In this document: one piece after another, positions 25,265 to 35,200 of the stretch
How positions within the stretch are numbered: position 1 is the stretch's first letter
Layout of the letters: each line of letters begins with the position of its first letter
Assembly: GCA_016721765.1 (NCBI GenBank)
Contig: JADKHO010000001.1
Coordinates: 794,001 to 858,000 of the forward strand
Length of the DNA stretch: 64,000 nucleotides
Origin: Bacteroidota bacterium
GTDB taxonomy: Bacteria; Bacteroidota; Bacteroidia; UBA4408
Direction: 5' to 3'
Program-made: the position numbers and the translations under genes
The notes under the pieces: model-generated
The model's input: only the letters and a program-made list of their open reading frames with translations
Told to the model about the DNA's origin: nothing
Database searches by the model: none

Positions 25265-25696
25265 ATGAAACAAGTTGAAATTGCCGATACTCCCGAAAAA
25301 ATTTTAAAATGTTGGGAGGTAATATATGCCTTGCGCCCACACCTTGTTCAGGAGGAGTTTGTTGCCCTTGTTCAGAAAATGCAATCCGATAAATTTACCT
25401 TGCTCTTTATAGAGGAAGCAGGAAAAGCGGTGAGTGCAGCCGGTTTTGTGGAAGGAGTAAAACTCCACCGCGGCAAATTTATTTACATCGATGACTTAAG
25501 CACTTTACCATCGCATCGAGGAAAAGGATTGGGTACTGCCTTATTGGATTGGATTTTTGATTACGCGCTAAAAAATAATTTTAATCAGGTACATTTAGAT
25601 TCCGGCGTGCAACGATTTGATGCGCATCGGCTTTATTTAAATTATGGGTTCAACATTTCGAGTCATCACTTTGTTAAAGTAATTCAACCAACATAA
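25265..25696 (+). CDS. GNAT-family N-acetyltransferase
   Basis: The 143-residue protein has the GNAT fold: N-terminal strand and helix (VEIADTPEKILKCWEVIYAL), central strands (FTLLFIEEAGKAVSAAGFV), then DDLSTLPSHRGKGLGTALLDW, in which HRGKGLGTAL is the acetyl-CoA pyrophosphate-binding loop (Q/R-x-x-G-x-G/A). The C-terminal part (VHLDSGVQRFDAHRLYLNYGF) carries the usual N-x-x-A-x-x-L/Y-Y-x-x-x-G-F end motif in modified form. The acceptor substrate is unknown. It lies only 4 bp upstream of the dienelactone-hydrolase-like gene, so the two are probably co-transcribed. Confidence 0.92.
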   Translation: MKQVEIADTPEKILKCWEVIYALRPHLVQEEFVALVQKMQSDKFTLLFIEEAGKAVSAAGFVEGVKLHRGKFIYIDDLSTLPSHRGKGLGTALLDWIFDYALKNNFNQVHLDSGVQRFDAHRLYLNYGFNISSHHFVKVIQPT

Positions 25697-25700
25697 AAAT

Positions 25701-26543
25701 ATGAAAAAATCACTTTTTACCTTATTTGCCTGCTGCATTACGGGCATGCAGTTATTTGCTCAAACACAACACAGTTGCTGCAGCATGCCTGCTACACAGG
25801 AATTTGCCATGCTCGGCAAAGACAAGTCTTTTGGTGCTTCGCATTTAGCTCCCTTGCCCTTTAATTACGAATCGCCAAAAGGGAAAATGATTACACTTGC
25901 CTGCGATGATAAGAAAGATGCGGGGGCTTTTGAAATAAAATCAGAGAAGCCCACCCAAAATTATTTATTTGTATTTCAAGAATGGTGGGGCTTAAATGAT
26001 TACATCAAGCAAGAAGCTGAAAAACTACAAAACGAGTTGGGTGATGTAACTGTAATAGCGCTCGATTTATATGATGGCAATGTAGCCACCACTCCTGAAG
26101 AAGCCGGTAAATACATGGGTGAAGCGAAAGAAGAACGAATTAGGGCCATCATTAAAGCTGCCATCGACTATGCCGGAAAGGATGCTAAAATTCAAACGCT
26201 CGGTTGGTGCTTTGGAGGTGGATGGAGTTTGCAAGCTTCGATTATGTTAGGCAAACAAGGAACAGGTTGTGTGATGTATTATGGCATGCCGGAAAAGGAT
26301 GTTCAAAAACTGAAAACTATTTCGGCACCTGTTTTAGGATTATTTGCTGGTCAAGACAATTGGATTACAAAAGAAATTGTTGGTGCCTTTGAAAAAAACA
26401 TGAAGGATAATAAAAAGGAAGTAACTGTTCAGGAATTTGATGCACAACATGCTTTTGCTAACCCCAGCAATCCCAAATACGACAAAGCTTCGGCAGAGGT
26501 GGCACATAAAATGGCCTTAGAATTTTTGAAAAAGCATTTGTAA
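25701..26543 (+). CDS. Exported dienelactone-hydrolase-family protein
   Basis: The 280-residue protein has a signal peptide (MKKSLFTLFACCITGMQLFAQ), so it works outside the cytoplasm. The rest is an alpha/beta-hydrolase of the dienelactone hydrolase family with the typical Cys nucleophile: LGWCFGGG with Cys170, Asp219 in FAGQDNW, and His250 in DAQHAFANP, together a complete Cys-Asp-His triad. The conserved early motif FVFQEWWGLNDYI, which forms the oxyanion site, is also present. The substrate may be a lactone or ester; the physiological role is not evident from context. It follows the GNAT gene by 4 bp and ends before a bidirectional terminator shared with metK. Confidence 0.92.
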   Translation: MKKSLFTLFACCITGMQLFAQTQHSCCSMPATQEFAMLGKDKSFGASHLAPLPFNYESPKGKMITLACDDKKDAGAFEIKSEKPTQNYLFVFQEWWGLNDYIKQEAEKLQNELGDVTVIALDLYDGNVATTPEEAGKYMGEAKEERIRAIIKAAIDYAGKDAKIQTLGWCFGGGWSLQASIMLGKQGTGCVMYYGMPEKDVQKLKTISAPVLGLFAGQDNWITKEIVGAFEKNMKDNKKEVTVQEFDAQHAFANPSNPKYDKASAEVAHKMALEFLKKHL

Positions 26544-26570
26544 GTCCTTAATCACATTCATTCATGCGGT

Positions 26571-26620
26571 TGATTTTAACCGCGGAGTTCGCTGAGAAGG
26601 CGCAAAGAGCGCAAAGGTTG
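26571..26620. repeat. Dispersed CGCAAAG-type repeat element
   Basis: AACCGCGGAGTTCGCTGAGA followed by AGGCGCAAAGAGCGCAAAGG. It has the layout 'accgc-ag-ttcgc-gag-aaggcgcaaag' of short dispersed intergenic sequences I have seen in many Bacteroidota (recollection). A related inverted version occurs near 50,470-50,520. Confidence 0.45.
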
Positions 26621-26660
26621 AAAGGAATACTAACTTGTTGTTTGAAGTAATTAGTGGAAT

Positions 26661-26700
26661 AAAAAAAGCGCCGCAAAAATTAATTTGCGGCGCTTTTTTT
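26661..26700. terminator. Bidirectional rho-independent terminator
   Basis: GCGCCGCAAA (26668-26677) pairs perfectly with TTTGCGGCGC (26684-26693), flanked by seven A on the left and seven T on the right, so it can stop transcription of both the hydrolase gene (rightward) and metK (leftward). Confidence 0.92.
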
Positions 26701-26714
26701 ATTTGTTTTAAGAA

Positions 26715-27998
26715 TTAAGCATTTACAGCTGTTTCTTTTTCAACGATATTGAATTCCTTTTTCAATTGGTCAACATAATCTAATTTTTCCCAACCAAAGG
26801 TTTCGTATTTTTTTCCGTTTACTTCTTTCACACCGGGTATGCGGCCCATGTGACCATAAGCTGCTGTTTCGGAGTAAATAGGGTTTTTTAAGCCAAAGCG
26901 TTTTACGATGGCACTTGGACGCATGTCAAAAATTTTAGCAACGCGTTGCGCAATTTCTCCGTCGCTTAATTTTTTTCCTTCGCTGTTTCTTGCTTTCACG
27001 GTATCGTAAGTTGAAACGTACAATCCAACCGGTTGCGCTACACCAATCGCATAAGCCACTTGAACTAAAACCTCATCCGCAACTCCCGCTGCAACAAGGT
27101 TTTTAGCAATATGACGTGTTGCATAAGCTGCAGAACGATCCACTTTAGAAGAATCCTTTCCAGAGAATGCACCACCTCCGTGCGCACCGCGACCACCGTA
27201 GGTATCTACAATAATTTTTCGTCCGGTTAAGCCGGTATCTCCGTGTGGGCCACCGATAACGAATTTACCGGTTGGGTTCACATGGTAATGAATGTCTTTA
27301 CCAAATAATTTTTGAACGCGTTTTGGCAACAATTTTTTTACACGAGGAATGAGGATATTCACCACATCTTCACGGATTTTAGCCAACATAATCTCATCGG
27401 CAGCAAAATCATCGTGTTGTGTAGAAAGCACTATGGTTTCAATTTTTTCGGGTTTTCCTTTGTCGCTGTATTGGATGGTTACTTGCGATTTTGCATCGGG
27501 ACGCAAGTATTTCATTTTTTTTCCTTCGCGGCGGATAACGGCTAACTCTTTTAATAAAAGATGAGAAATTTCAAGGGGAAGCGGCATGTAATTATCTGTT
27601 TCGCGGCAAGCGTAACCAAACATCATTCCTTGGTCACCTGCACCTTGATCTTCCTCTTTTGCACGGGCAACACCTTGATAAATATCGGATGATTGTTCGT
27701 GCAAGGCATTTAAAATACCACAAGAAATTGCATCAAACTGGTATTCAGATTTGTTGTATCCAATACGGTTAATTACTTCGCGCGCAATTTTTTGCACATC
27801 CACGTTTGCTTTTGCGGCAGGTGTTGTAGTAATTTCTCCTCCAATCACCACCAAGCCGGTAGTTACAAATGTTTCGCAAGCAACTTTTGCATTGCTGTCG
27901 TGCGTTAAAAAGGCATCAATAACGGCATCCGAAATTTGATCGGCAACTTTATCCGGGTGTCCTTCCGACACACTTTCTGAAGTAAATAAATAGGACAT
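26715..27998 (-). CDS. metK: S-adenosylmethionine synthetase
   Basis: Catalyses ATP + methionine to S-adenosylmethionine, the main methyl donor. The 427-residue sequence starts YLFTSESVSEGHPDKVADQI (the family's N-terminal hallmark with the ATP-binding His of GHPD) and contains DQGMMFGYA, IGGPHGDTGLTGRKI, the P-loop-like GGGAFSGKDSSKVDRSAAY, and the C-terminal EVNGKKYETFGWEKLD. Length is slightly longer than the ~390 of many bacteria but usual for Bacteroidota. No SAM riboswitch is seen upstream. It is divergent from rlmN, itself a SAM-using enzyme, across a 184-bp gap. Cytoplasmic, homotetrameric by family knowledge. Confidence 0.98.
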   Translation of the reverse strand: MSYLFTSESVSEGHPDKVADQISDAVIDAFLTHDSNAKVACETFVTTGLVVIGGEITTTPAAKANVDVQKIAREVINRIGYNKSEYQFDAISCGILNALHEQSSDIYQGVARAKEEDQGAGDQGMMFGYACRETDNYMPLPLEISHLLLKELAVIRREGKKMKYLRPDAKSQVTIQYSDKGKPEKIETIVLSTQHDDFAADEIMLAKIREDVVNILIPRVKKLLPKRVQKLFGKDIHYHVNPTGKFVIGGPHGDTGLTGRKIIVDTYGGRGAHGGGAFSGKDSSKVDRSAAYATRHIAKNLVAAGVADEVLVQVAYAIGVAQPVGLYVSTYDTVKARNSEGKKLSDGEIAQRVAKIFDMRPSAIVKRFGLKNPIYSETAAYGHMGRIPGVKEVNGKKYETFGWEKLDYVDQLKKEFNIVEKETAVNA

Positions 27999-28170
27999 TT
28001 TTATCGTTTTTAAAATTTGAGGTGCGAATTTAGGTATTTATACTGTATTATTCTAATTCTGCAAGCCGTAAATTGGCATAAATATGCTAAAAGTGTCGTT
28101 TTTTAGTCGATTTCGCTGTTAATTTTGGAATGCGCTAAAATGAAAAAGAGATTCTTACGTTTTAAAGAAT

Positions 28171-28178
28171 TATCTTTG
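28171..28178 (+). promoter_or_regulatory. -7 promoter box of rlmN (TATCTTTG)
   Basis: TATCTTTG matches the Bacteroidota TAnnTTTG element and ends 4 bp before the rlmN ATG. If used, the transcript would start at or next to the start codon, giving a nearly leaderless mRNA. A clear -33 TTTG was not found. Confidence 0.5.
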
Positions 28179-28182
28179 CAAA

Positions 28183-29259
28183 ATGCTTGACACCTCTGAA
28201 AAGATTGATATACGTTCGCTTACAAAGGAAGCTTTGAAGCAACAGTTTGTTGAAAAGGGAGAGGCGGCTTTTCGCGCTAAGCAGGTGTATGATTGGCTGT
28301 GGCGTAAAGGTGTGCACTCTTTTGATGCCATGAATAATCTTTCGAAAGAGATGCGGGAATGGTTAAAAGACGGCTTTGAAATCAGACCCGTAACCGTGGG
28401 TGATTTTCAGATTAGCAGTGATCGTACCATTAAAAATGCCTTCCGTTTGCATGACGGCAATATTGTGGAGGGAGTATTAATTCCTTCTACCACCCGCATG
28501 ACTGCTTGCATTTCGTCGCAAGTGGGATGCAGTTTAACCTGTAAATTTTGTGCGACCGGTAGGATGGAACGTTTACGTAATTTGAACTCCGATGAGATTT
28601 ATGATCAAGTAGTTTTAATTCGAAATCAATCGCTCAACCATTATAATATTCCCTTAAGCAACATTGTGTACATGGGAATGGGTGAGCCCTTGCTGAATTA
28701 CAAAAACGTATTGGATTCGATCGATAAAATAACATCCCCTGAAGGATTAAACATGTCGCCGCAACGCATAACGGTATCAACAGCCGGAATTGCGAAAATG
28801 ATTCGCAAACTGGGCGATGACGGGGTGAAATTTAATTTAGCCCTGAGCTTGCATGCCGCAAACGATGATAAGCGCAATAAAATTATGCCTATCAACGAAC
28901 AAAACACCTTGGATGCTTTGGCGGAAGCACTGCGTTATTTTTATGATAAAACCGGTACCCGTGTAACTTTTGAGTATATTGTTTTTAAGGATTTTAACGA
29001 TAGTCTATTGGATGCAAAAGAACTGGCTAATTTTTGTAAAAAAGTTCCTTGTAAAGTAAATATTATTGAATACAATCCAATTGAAGGGGGCGAGTTTAAA
29101 CAAACCACACAAGAACGGCTCGATAATTTTGTGAAATTGCTGGAGAGTAAAAATATTATTGTGAATGTGCGCCGCAGCAGAGGAAAGGATATTGATGCTG
29201 CCTGCGGGCAATTGGCGAATAAAAATAAATCGGTTTTGGAAGCAAACCAGAAAAACTAA
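28183..29259 (+). CDS. rlmN: Dual-specificity 23S rRNA/tRNA adenine-C2 methyltransferase
   Basis: Radical-SAM enzyme that methylates C2 of A2503 in 23S rRNA and A37 in some tRNAs. The 358-residue protein has the N-terminal accessory domain (AFRAKQVYDWLWRKG), the radical-SAM cluster motif C116-x3-C120-x2-C123 in GCSLTCKFCATG, the SAM-binding MGMGEPLLNY, and the C-terminal catalytic Cys341 in AACGQL that forms the methylated intermediate. The EYNPIEGGEF loop is also conserved. The ATG at 28183 gives the normal N-terminus. It is followed only 2 bp later by the tail of the giant gene on the other strand. Confidence 0.97.
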   Translation: MLDTSEKIDIRSLTKEALKQQFVEKGEAAFRAKQVYDWLWRKGVHSFDAMNNLSKEMREWLKDGFEIRPVTVGDFQISSDRTIKNAFRLHDGNIVEGVLIPSTTRMTACISSQVGCSLTCKFCATGRMERLRNLNSDEIYDQVVLIRNQSLNHYNIPLSNIVYMGMGEPLLNYKNVLDSIDKITSPEGLNMSPQRITVSTAGIAKMIRKLGDDGVKFNLALSLHAANDDKRNKIMPINEQNTLDALAEALRYFYDKTGTRVTFEYIVFKDFNDSLLDAKELANFCKKVPCKVNIIEYNPIEGGEFKQTTQERLDNFVKLLESKNIIVNVRRSRGKDIDAACGQLANKNKSVLEANQKN

Positions 29260-29261
29260 AA

Positions 29262-32200
29262 CTAATACCAGAATTTTCTTCTTACTTTCATATTGTCGTA
29301 ATGAAATTCTGCCAAATAAATCCCACTAGGCAGTTCAGGAATTTTTAGTGCAAAACTGCCATTGTCTTTCACCCATTCTGTTTGACCTTCACAAAGCTTT
29401 TCACCAATTAAATTGAAAACACTAACGTTAAGCAATGTGCTGTTTACAAAGGAATAGTGCACAAAAAGCCCTAGTTCATTTCTCACAACGTCAACCCCTT
29501 CCTCTCCGAAAAGCAATTGTACAGCTGTTGGATTTTCTACAATAATGCTTCTACTGAAACTCTTGGCGCATCCCAATGTGTTGCCGGCAGTTAAGGTTAC
29601 AGTGTAAACCCCGGATGCAGCATAACTATGCGTAGGATGGGTACTCGTATCAATTGGTGAATTATCACCAAAATTCCAGGAATAATAACTTGCCCCGTTG
29701 GATTGGTTCGAAAAAGACACCATTTGATTTGGGAGAACAGATGCCGTATTCATATTGAATGATGCAACTACTGAAGTACCTTCTTCAATCTCCACGGTAT
29801 CTGCAAAGGAAATACAGGCAGAGCTAGAGTCTGTAAATAACAGCAAGTATTGTCCGATATTTAAATTGGAAACAGTATCAACTCCTGCATTTAAAACGGA
29901 GCTTTTTATAATTGTTCCTTGCATGTTGCTTAAAGCATAAATCGAATTTGTGTTTCCTGTGATAATTAGTTTTCCGGATCCTGTTGTTCCACAAGTTGAT
30001 GGGGTGGTTTCAATCTTGTAAGCATTGCTTATTTGAATTAAAAATCTAGGCTTGTTGGCTGTGTCGCTTAGAAAATAAGCGAACGTGTTTTGGTTTCTTA
30101 GGTTAGTGATGACTCCAGAATAGGTGTCTTCCAAGGTAATGCAGATGGAAGCTGAAAGAGATTCTAATCCGCGAAAACTCAAAGTATATTGTCCACTCGT
30201 TCCTACTTTTGCCCTTAAGGGGATTGTTATTGAAGAGGTGAGTTTAGGTAAGGAGTTAATTGATAAATCCTGCAAGGCAATGCGCGTGGATAAGCTAATA
30301 TTTTGACTATTGTCAGAAAAAAGTTTTACTGCATCCCAATTGCTATCAAAACCTAGGCTGGCACTATCTGTAAAGTGCAAGGCCGTTTCATCGGTAAATG
30401 AAATTCCTTCACAAGTTATATAAACTACTTCTTTGGAGTTGTTTGATGCAGCCTGCTTTAAATAACTTGGATTTGTTGAAGCTTTTATATTCTCAGTTGC
30501 GATTAGAACAGGAGCTGCGGCATTCGCCTTTACATAAAAGCCTTGTGAAGATGGAATATACCGTGAGCCGCCATTTGTTCCAACCCCAGCAACATAACTT
30601 GCATATTGTTGGGTAGTTCCATGATAAATATAGGTTGCATTATCCATGCTGGATTTTGTCCAAGCTGGTGCATCCCAGTCTATGGTAGAGCAATAAGGGT
30701 TTGCAACCAAATTCCAGCCATCATTTGCAATACCTCCACTACTCGTAAACGATACGTTTAAATTTTTATTGCCAATTTCCGGAGGACCTGTAACATCAAT
30801 TGTATTGGCATTTAGGGTGGTCAAATTATCTGCCATCCAAATCCAGAAACCTGTTCCTGTTGGTGAATTATTGGTTGAGTTGGTAGCGGGTATGTAGGCC
30901 GCAGGGTTATCATTTAAACCCCCTATGGTTTCATTGTAAGTATATGCTGAAACAAAACTGCCAGCGTATCCATCTACACCGGGAAATCCTACCAGAATTA
31001 AATCATCATCCCAGTCTTCAATAACACTGCTCTGCACAGGTGAACCAAGCAAAAACCATCCCGGAAGTCCAGCAGGAACATAGCGTTGCATGGTTACGTT
31101 TCCAACGAGGTTACCTCCGGTTACTGGCAAAATATGCGCTGTAGCACTTGATGTTGACAGCAAAGTAAATGACTGACCGCTTGTGGTAAATACGCCATTA
31201 GCAAGATCTAGCGCACTAATGAGGTTTTGGGCACCACTAGAAATGCTAACCCCTCCCGATGTGTTATTTATAATCAAATCGTAAAAGGTAGTTGCACCGG
31301 AAATGGATTGTGCTGTATTACCAATAAAAGAAACAGCCCCCTGCTGTTGTAAAAAAGTCCCATTGTTAACCCAATTATGCATTAAAGAAATGTTGTGGTT
31401 TCCTATGGCATCAACATCCAGGTTACTGTTAATGGTTAAATCATTGTTTACATGGATTGAGCTTCCTAATGTCTTTGCAGATGCACCACTAAGCACAAGG
31501 TTGTAGAAGACCTCGCCACCTGTTCTGGAAAGGCTTTGGGTCCCACCTCCACTTAGTGTTACTGTTCCTGTGCCGGGCATAAAACTGTTTCCTGTATTTG
31601 CCCAATTACCCTTTAGGTCGATATTCTTATTGTTGATTGAATTGTTTACTGTTCCGGCCACAATGTTGAGGTTGCCATTAATGAGCAGGTCAAGGTTGGC
31701 TAAAGTACTCGTTCCGCTGCCGGTAAAGCGAAGGTTGTTGTAAACAGCTTGAAGCGGCATTGATGCAGTAGTTGATGTGTTAAACTCAAAGGTACCAGCA
31801 TTTGAAGCAGTAAACAAAACAAAGTTTCCGCTAGGAAAAGCATAGAAATTGCCTGGTGTAGAAGCAATTCTTAGTGTTCCACTGCCGCTAACAGCGCCTA
31901 AATCATGTCCTACATTATTGCTCAAATCCAAGGTCCCCATTAAATTTAGCGTAGCGCATTTTCTAAAATCACCATTGGCAACAATGGTGTGCCCGGCGGC
32001 AATTTCAACGGCATTAAAAACCGAAGGAGTTGTAGCAACAGCTGCTCCTGTATGCTTTAGAATAGGGTCATTGCTCCATGTATCTGAATTGGTGTTGTTC
32101 CAATTGTTGCTGGTCCGTGCATTTCTGCTATAGAATACAAGCGGGGCAGCAAATTCTGATGCTTCACCTGCGGTATAATCACCATTTAAATAGTTTACTG

Positions 32201-35200
32201 CTGCAATGGTCATGGTATTGGCTGCAGCATTTACACTTGCCGGAATGCCATTTAATGGTGTCCACAAACCGCTAAGATTTCTTCCGGTTACATAGTTAGC
32301 TTCAATGCCAAAAACATCACCTTGTATGTAATTGTAAGTTTGAGTAACCGTCAATCCGGAAAATCCGCTGCTGGAAACAAGCCAATAAAAGGCCAATTCT
32401 TTCGCAAGAGCATCGGTTGTTCCCGGATGCTTACTGTTAATTGGTTTCACCGTAATAGTACCCACAGCTGAGTTAGCCGTGATATTAAATTGTGCCGGTG
32501 TATATTTTGGTGCAACACCAATTGCAAAAGTAAAGTTTGCTATACCGCTTGCAAAATTCTTCCGTACCCCTAAATCGGAAGCTACACCATTCGTTTCAAT
32601 ATACCTATTGGCATTGTTTCCCACAATAGTGGCTGTGGTTCCCAGTGTAAGTAATTTATCATTGATATTAAACGTGCAATTGGTATTAAAATTCAAGGCT
32701 CCATTGATGGTGCTGTTAGCACTCATTGTAACTCCGGCAGAATTATTTAACGTAACATTTCCAAAAATCCCATTTCCATTGCCCGAGATAATTTGATTAC
32801 TGGTTCCCAACATATTTATCCTACCTGCGCCGCTACTCAAATGGCTGGCATTGTTGACGATGTTTCCAACAACATCAATAGCGTTAGTTCCATCTGTTAG
32901 CGAATTAGAGGAAATAGTTAAAGTCCCATTTACACGAATGGCCGAATTTGAAGAAAGGGAAACACTTCCTCCGGAGAAGGAATTTGCGATAACAAGGTTA
33001 GCGAAATTGGTTAAATTTGCCGCCACACCAGCTATTGACTGATTTGATAAGGAACCATTGAATGTGGTTGTTTGAGCAGCTGTTCCGGGTCTATATCCTC
33101 CAACCAACAATCCGGTAGTAGCTGTTGTGTTGCTGTTGGTGAAATTGCGGCCAATATTTACATTTAGTCCATTGGCATTAAATACAGAATTTCCATTGAT
33201 GTTCAAATCATTTTTTATTGTGATCGGATTAACAATCAATTGTGCTGTTTTTGTATTGGTTGTGGCATCTACTACCAAATTAAAGAGCGGGTTAATGCAA
33301 TTAATTTGGAAAGTAGTTGCTGCAGGTGTTGCCGTATTTCCTAAAAAAATTGTTCCACCTGTTACCGTTGAGGAAGCTGCTTGCAAGTACAAATCCTGGT
33401 AAGTGGTTCCTCCCCCTCGGACAATTGTTAACGTGCTGGTTCCACTCATATTGAATACCGAACCACTTGTGTTTATCTGCAATTTGGATTTCCCTGCCAA
33501 TTGGTTTTGACCAAATATAGTAACGGCACTAGCCCCGGATTGCTTGTAAACCAAAGCTCCCGCTGTAGATATTGCGCTTTTTCGAATTTGACCATTTACA
33601 TTTAAGGTTCCACCTTGCAATTCAATTTCAGGAAAACCAGAACCCGAGTATTCAATATCATTGTTGGTTGCATTGGCAGTATTGCCAATGTTAACCGTAC
33701 CGCTAAGGATTTGAAGTTTACCTGCCAAAATTAAATCCGATGCATCGCTGGCCACATTTCCAATATTAATAATTGCACTTGAGTTGTTCACGCTTAATTG
33801 CGCTGTTGGTGCGATCGTAAATAAACTACCACCTACATTTGTAAGGGTCAATGTTGCGGTCTTCGAAAACTTGAAAGTACCGTTTTGGATATTTAGCCAA
33901 CTGTCGGATGGAGTAGTAAGGGTGCCAGCCACATCCACATTTAATTCTGGTGTTTGACTATTTCCTTTGTTGATGGTTAATAGGTTAAGTTCCGTTAGCG
34001 TGCCGATTGTTCCGGTAATTAGGTTATTTGAACTTCCTGTAAAGGTAAGGTTGCAAATTCGCGTAGCATTTGCCCGCATGTCGAAAATACCGTTGTTTGT
34101 GAGACTTCCGTTAATACTAAGGGTATTGTTTACTCCTGTTCCACTATTGGCGACATCAAAAATTGCAGCTCCGGCAATGCTTACATTTCCGGTAACCAGC
34201 ATATTTTGTATCGTACCATTTTGAAACTGAAAATTTCCAGCATTAACATTTAAATTTCCTAGGATACTCAATGTCCTTGTTGCGGTGGCGTTTATTAAGG
34301 CTCTTGCAGTTGCTGAAGCGCCCAAAATTGTTAGGTTGTTGTAAATAGTTAAGTCACGATTGGGTAATGTAATTGTTCTATTGTTCGTTGGGCTCAGGGT
34401 TAAATTATAATAATTACCAAGCGCAGCAGCAGTGGGGGCTGCAGAGGTTAAAGGGATAGTAAAATCTTGAGCCCCGGTATTAAAATAATCAACTGTTCCT
34501 CCATTTTGACCTAAAAATAGACCAAAGTCACCTGCAGGAAATTGGGCAGTAGCACCTGATGAAGAAATTCTCAATGTTCCAATTCCAACTGCATTTCCGG
34601 TGAGGTAGGTGTTGAAATTATGGCCGCTTGTTGTAGCTAAATTAAGCACAGAACCAAAACCAATTTCAAGGCTGCCGCAAAGTTTGTTATTGGCTGTAAC
34701 TGTGATGGTATGATTAAAGGATGTTCCATTTCCAATAATTACCGGGCTAGTTGCTGTTGGAACTGATACCGATGCTGCTCCGGCCCATTTCAGCACTTGA
34801 TCAACCGACCAAGTTGCGGCTGTTTCCCAGTTTCCTGTATTTACTCTACTGTAGTAAACTATAACTGTTCCAAAGGGATTTGTTGGATTATTGTCACCGG
34901 CAGTATAATCGCCATCAATCAAATTATTAAAAGTGGCTCCTTGAAATGTTATCACATTTGTTCCAGTATTTATATCTGCAAGTGTGGTGTTTGCCCATAA
35001 AAAGTTGGATGAATTGTATCGGGCTGGAACATATTGTGCTTCTGAAACATTACCACCAGCAACAACATCGCTTTGGGCGTAAGTGTAATTCTGGCTAACT
35101 GTTGCGGCGCCTAGTGTAAACCCTGAAGATGTTGTTCTCCAGTAATAGGTGAGAGAACGTCCTGTTACCGTTACATTTGGATGTTCATTTGCAACCGGGC

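Noticed and set aside
27999..28182. SAM riboswitch upstream of metK
   Set aside because: The 184-bp gap shows no helices or conserved blocks of known SAM riboswitches.
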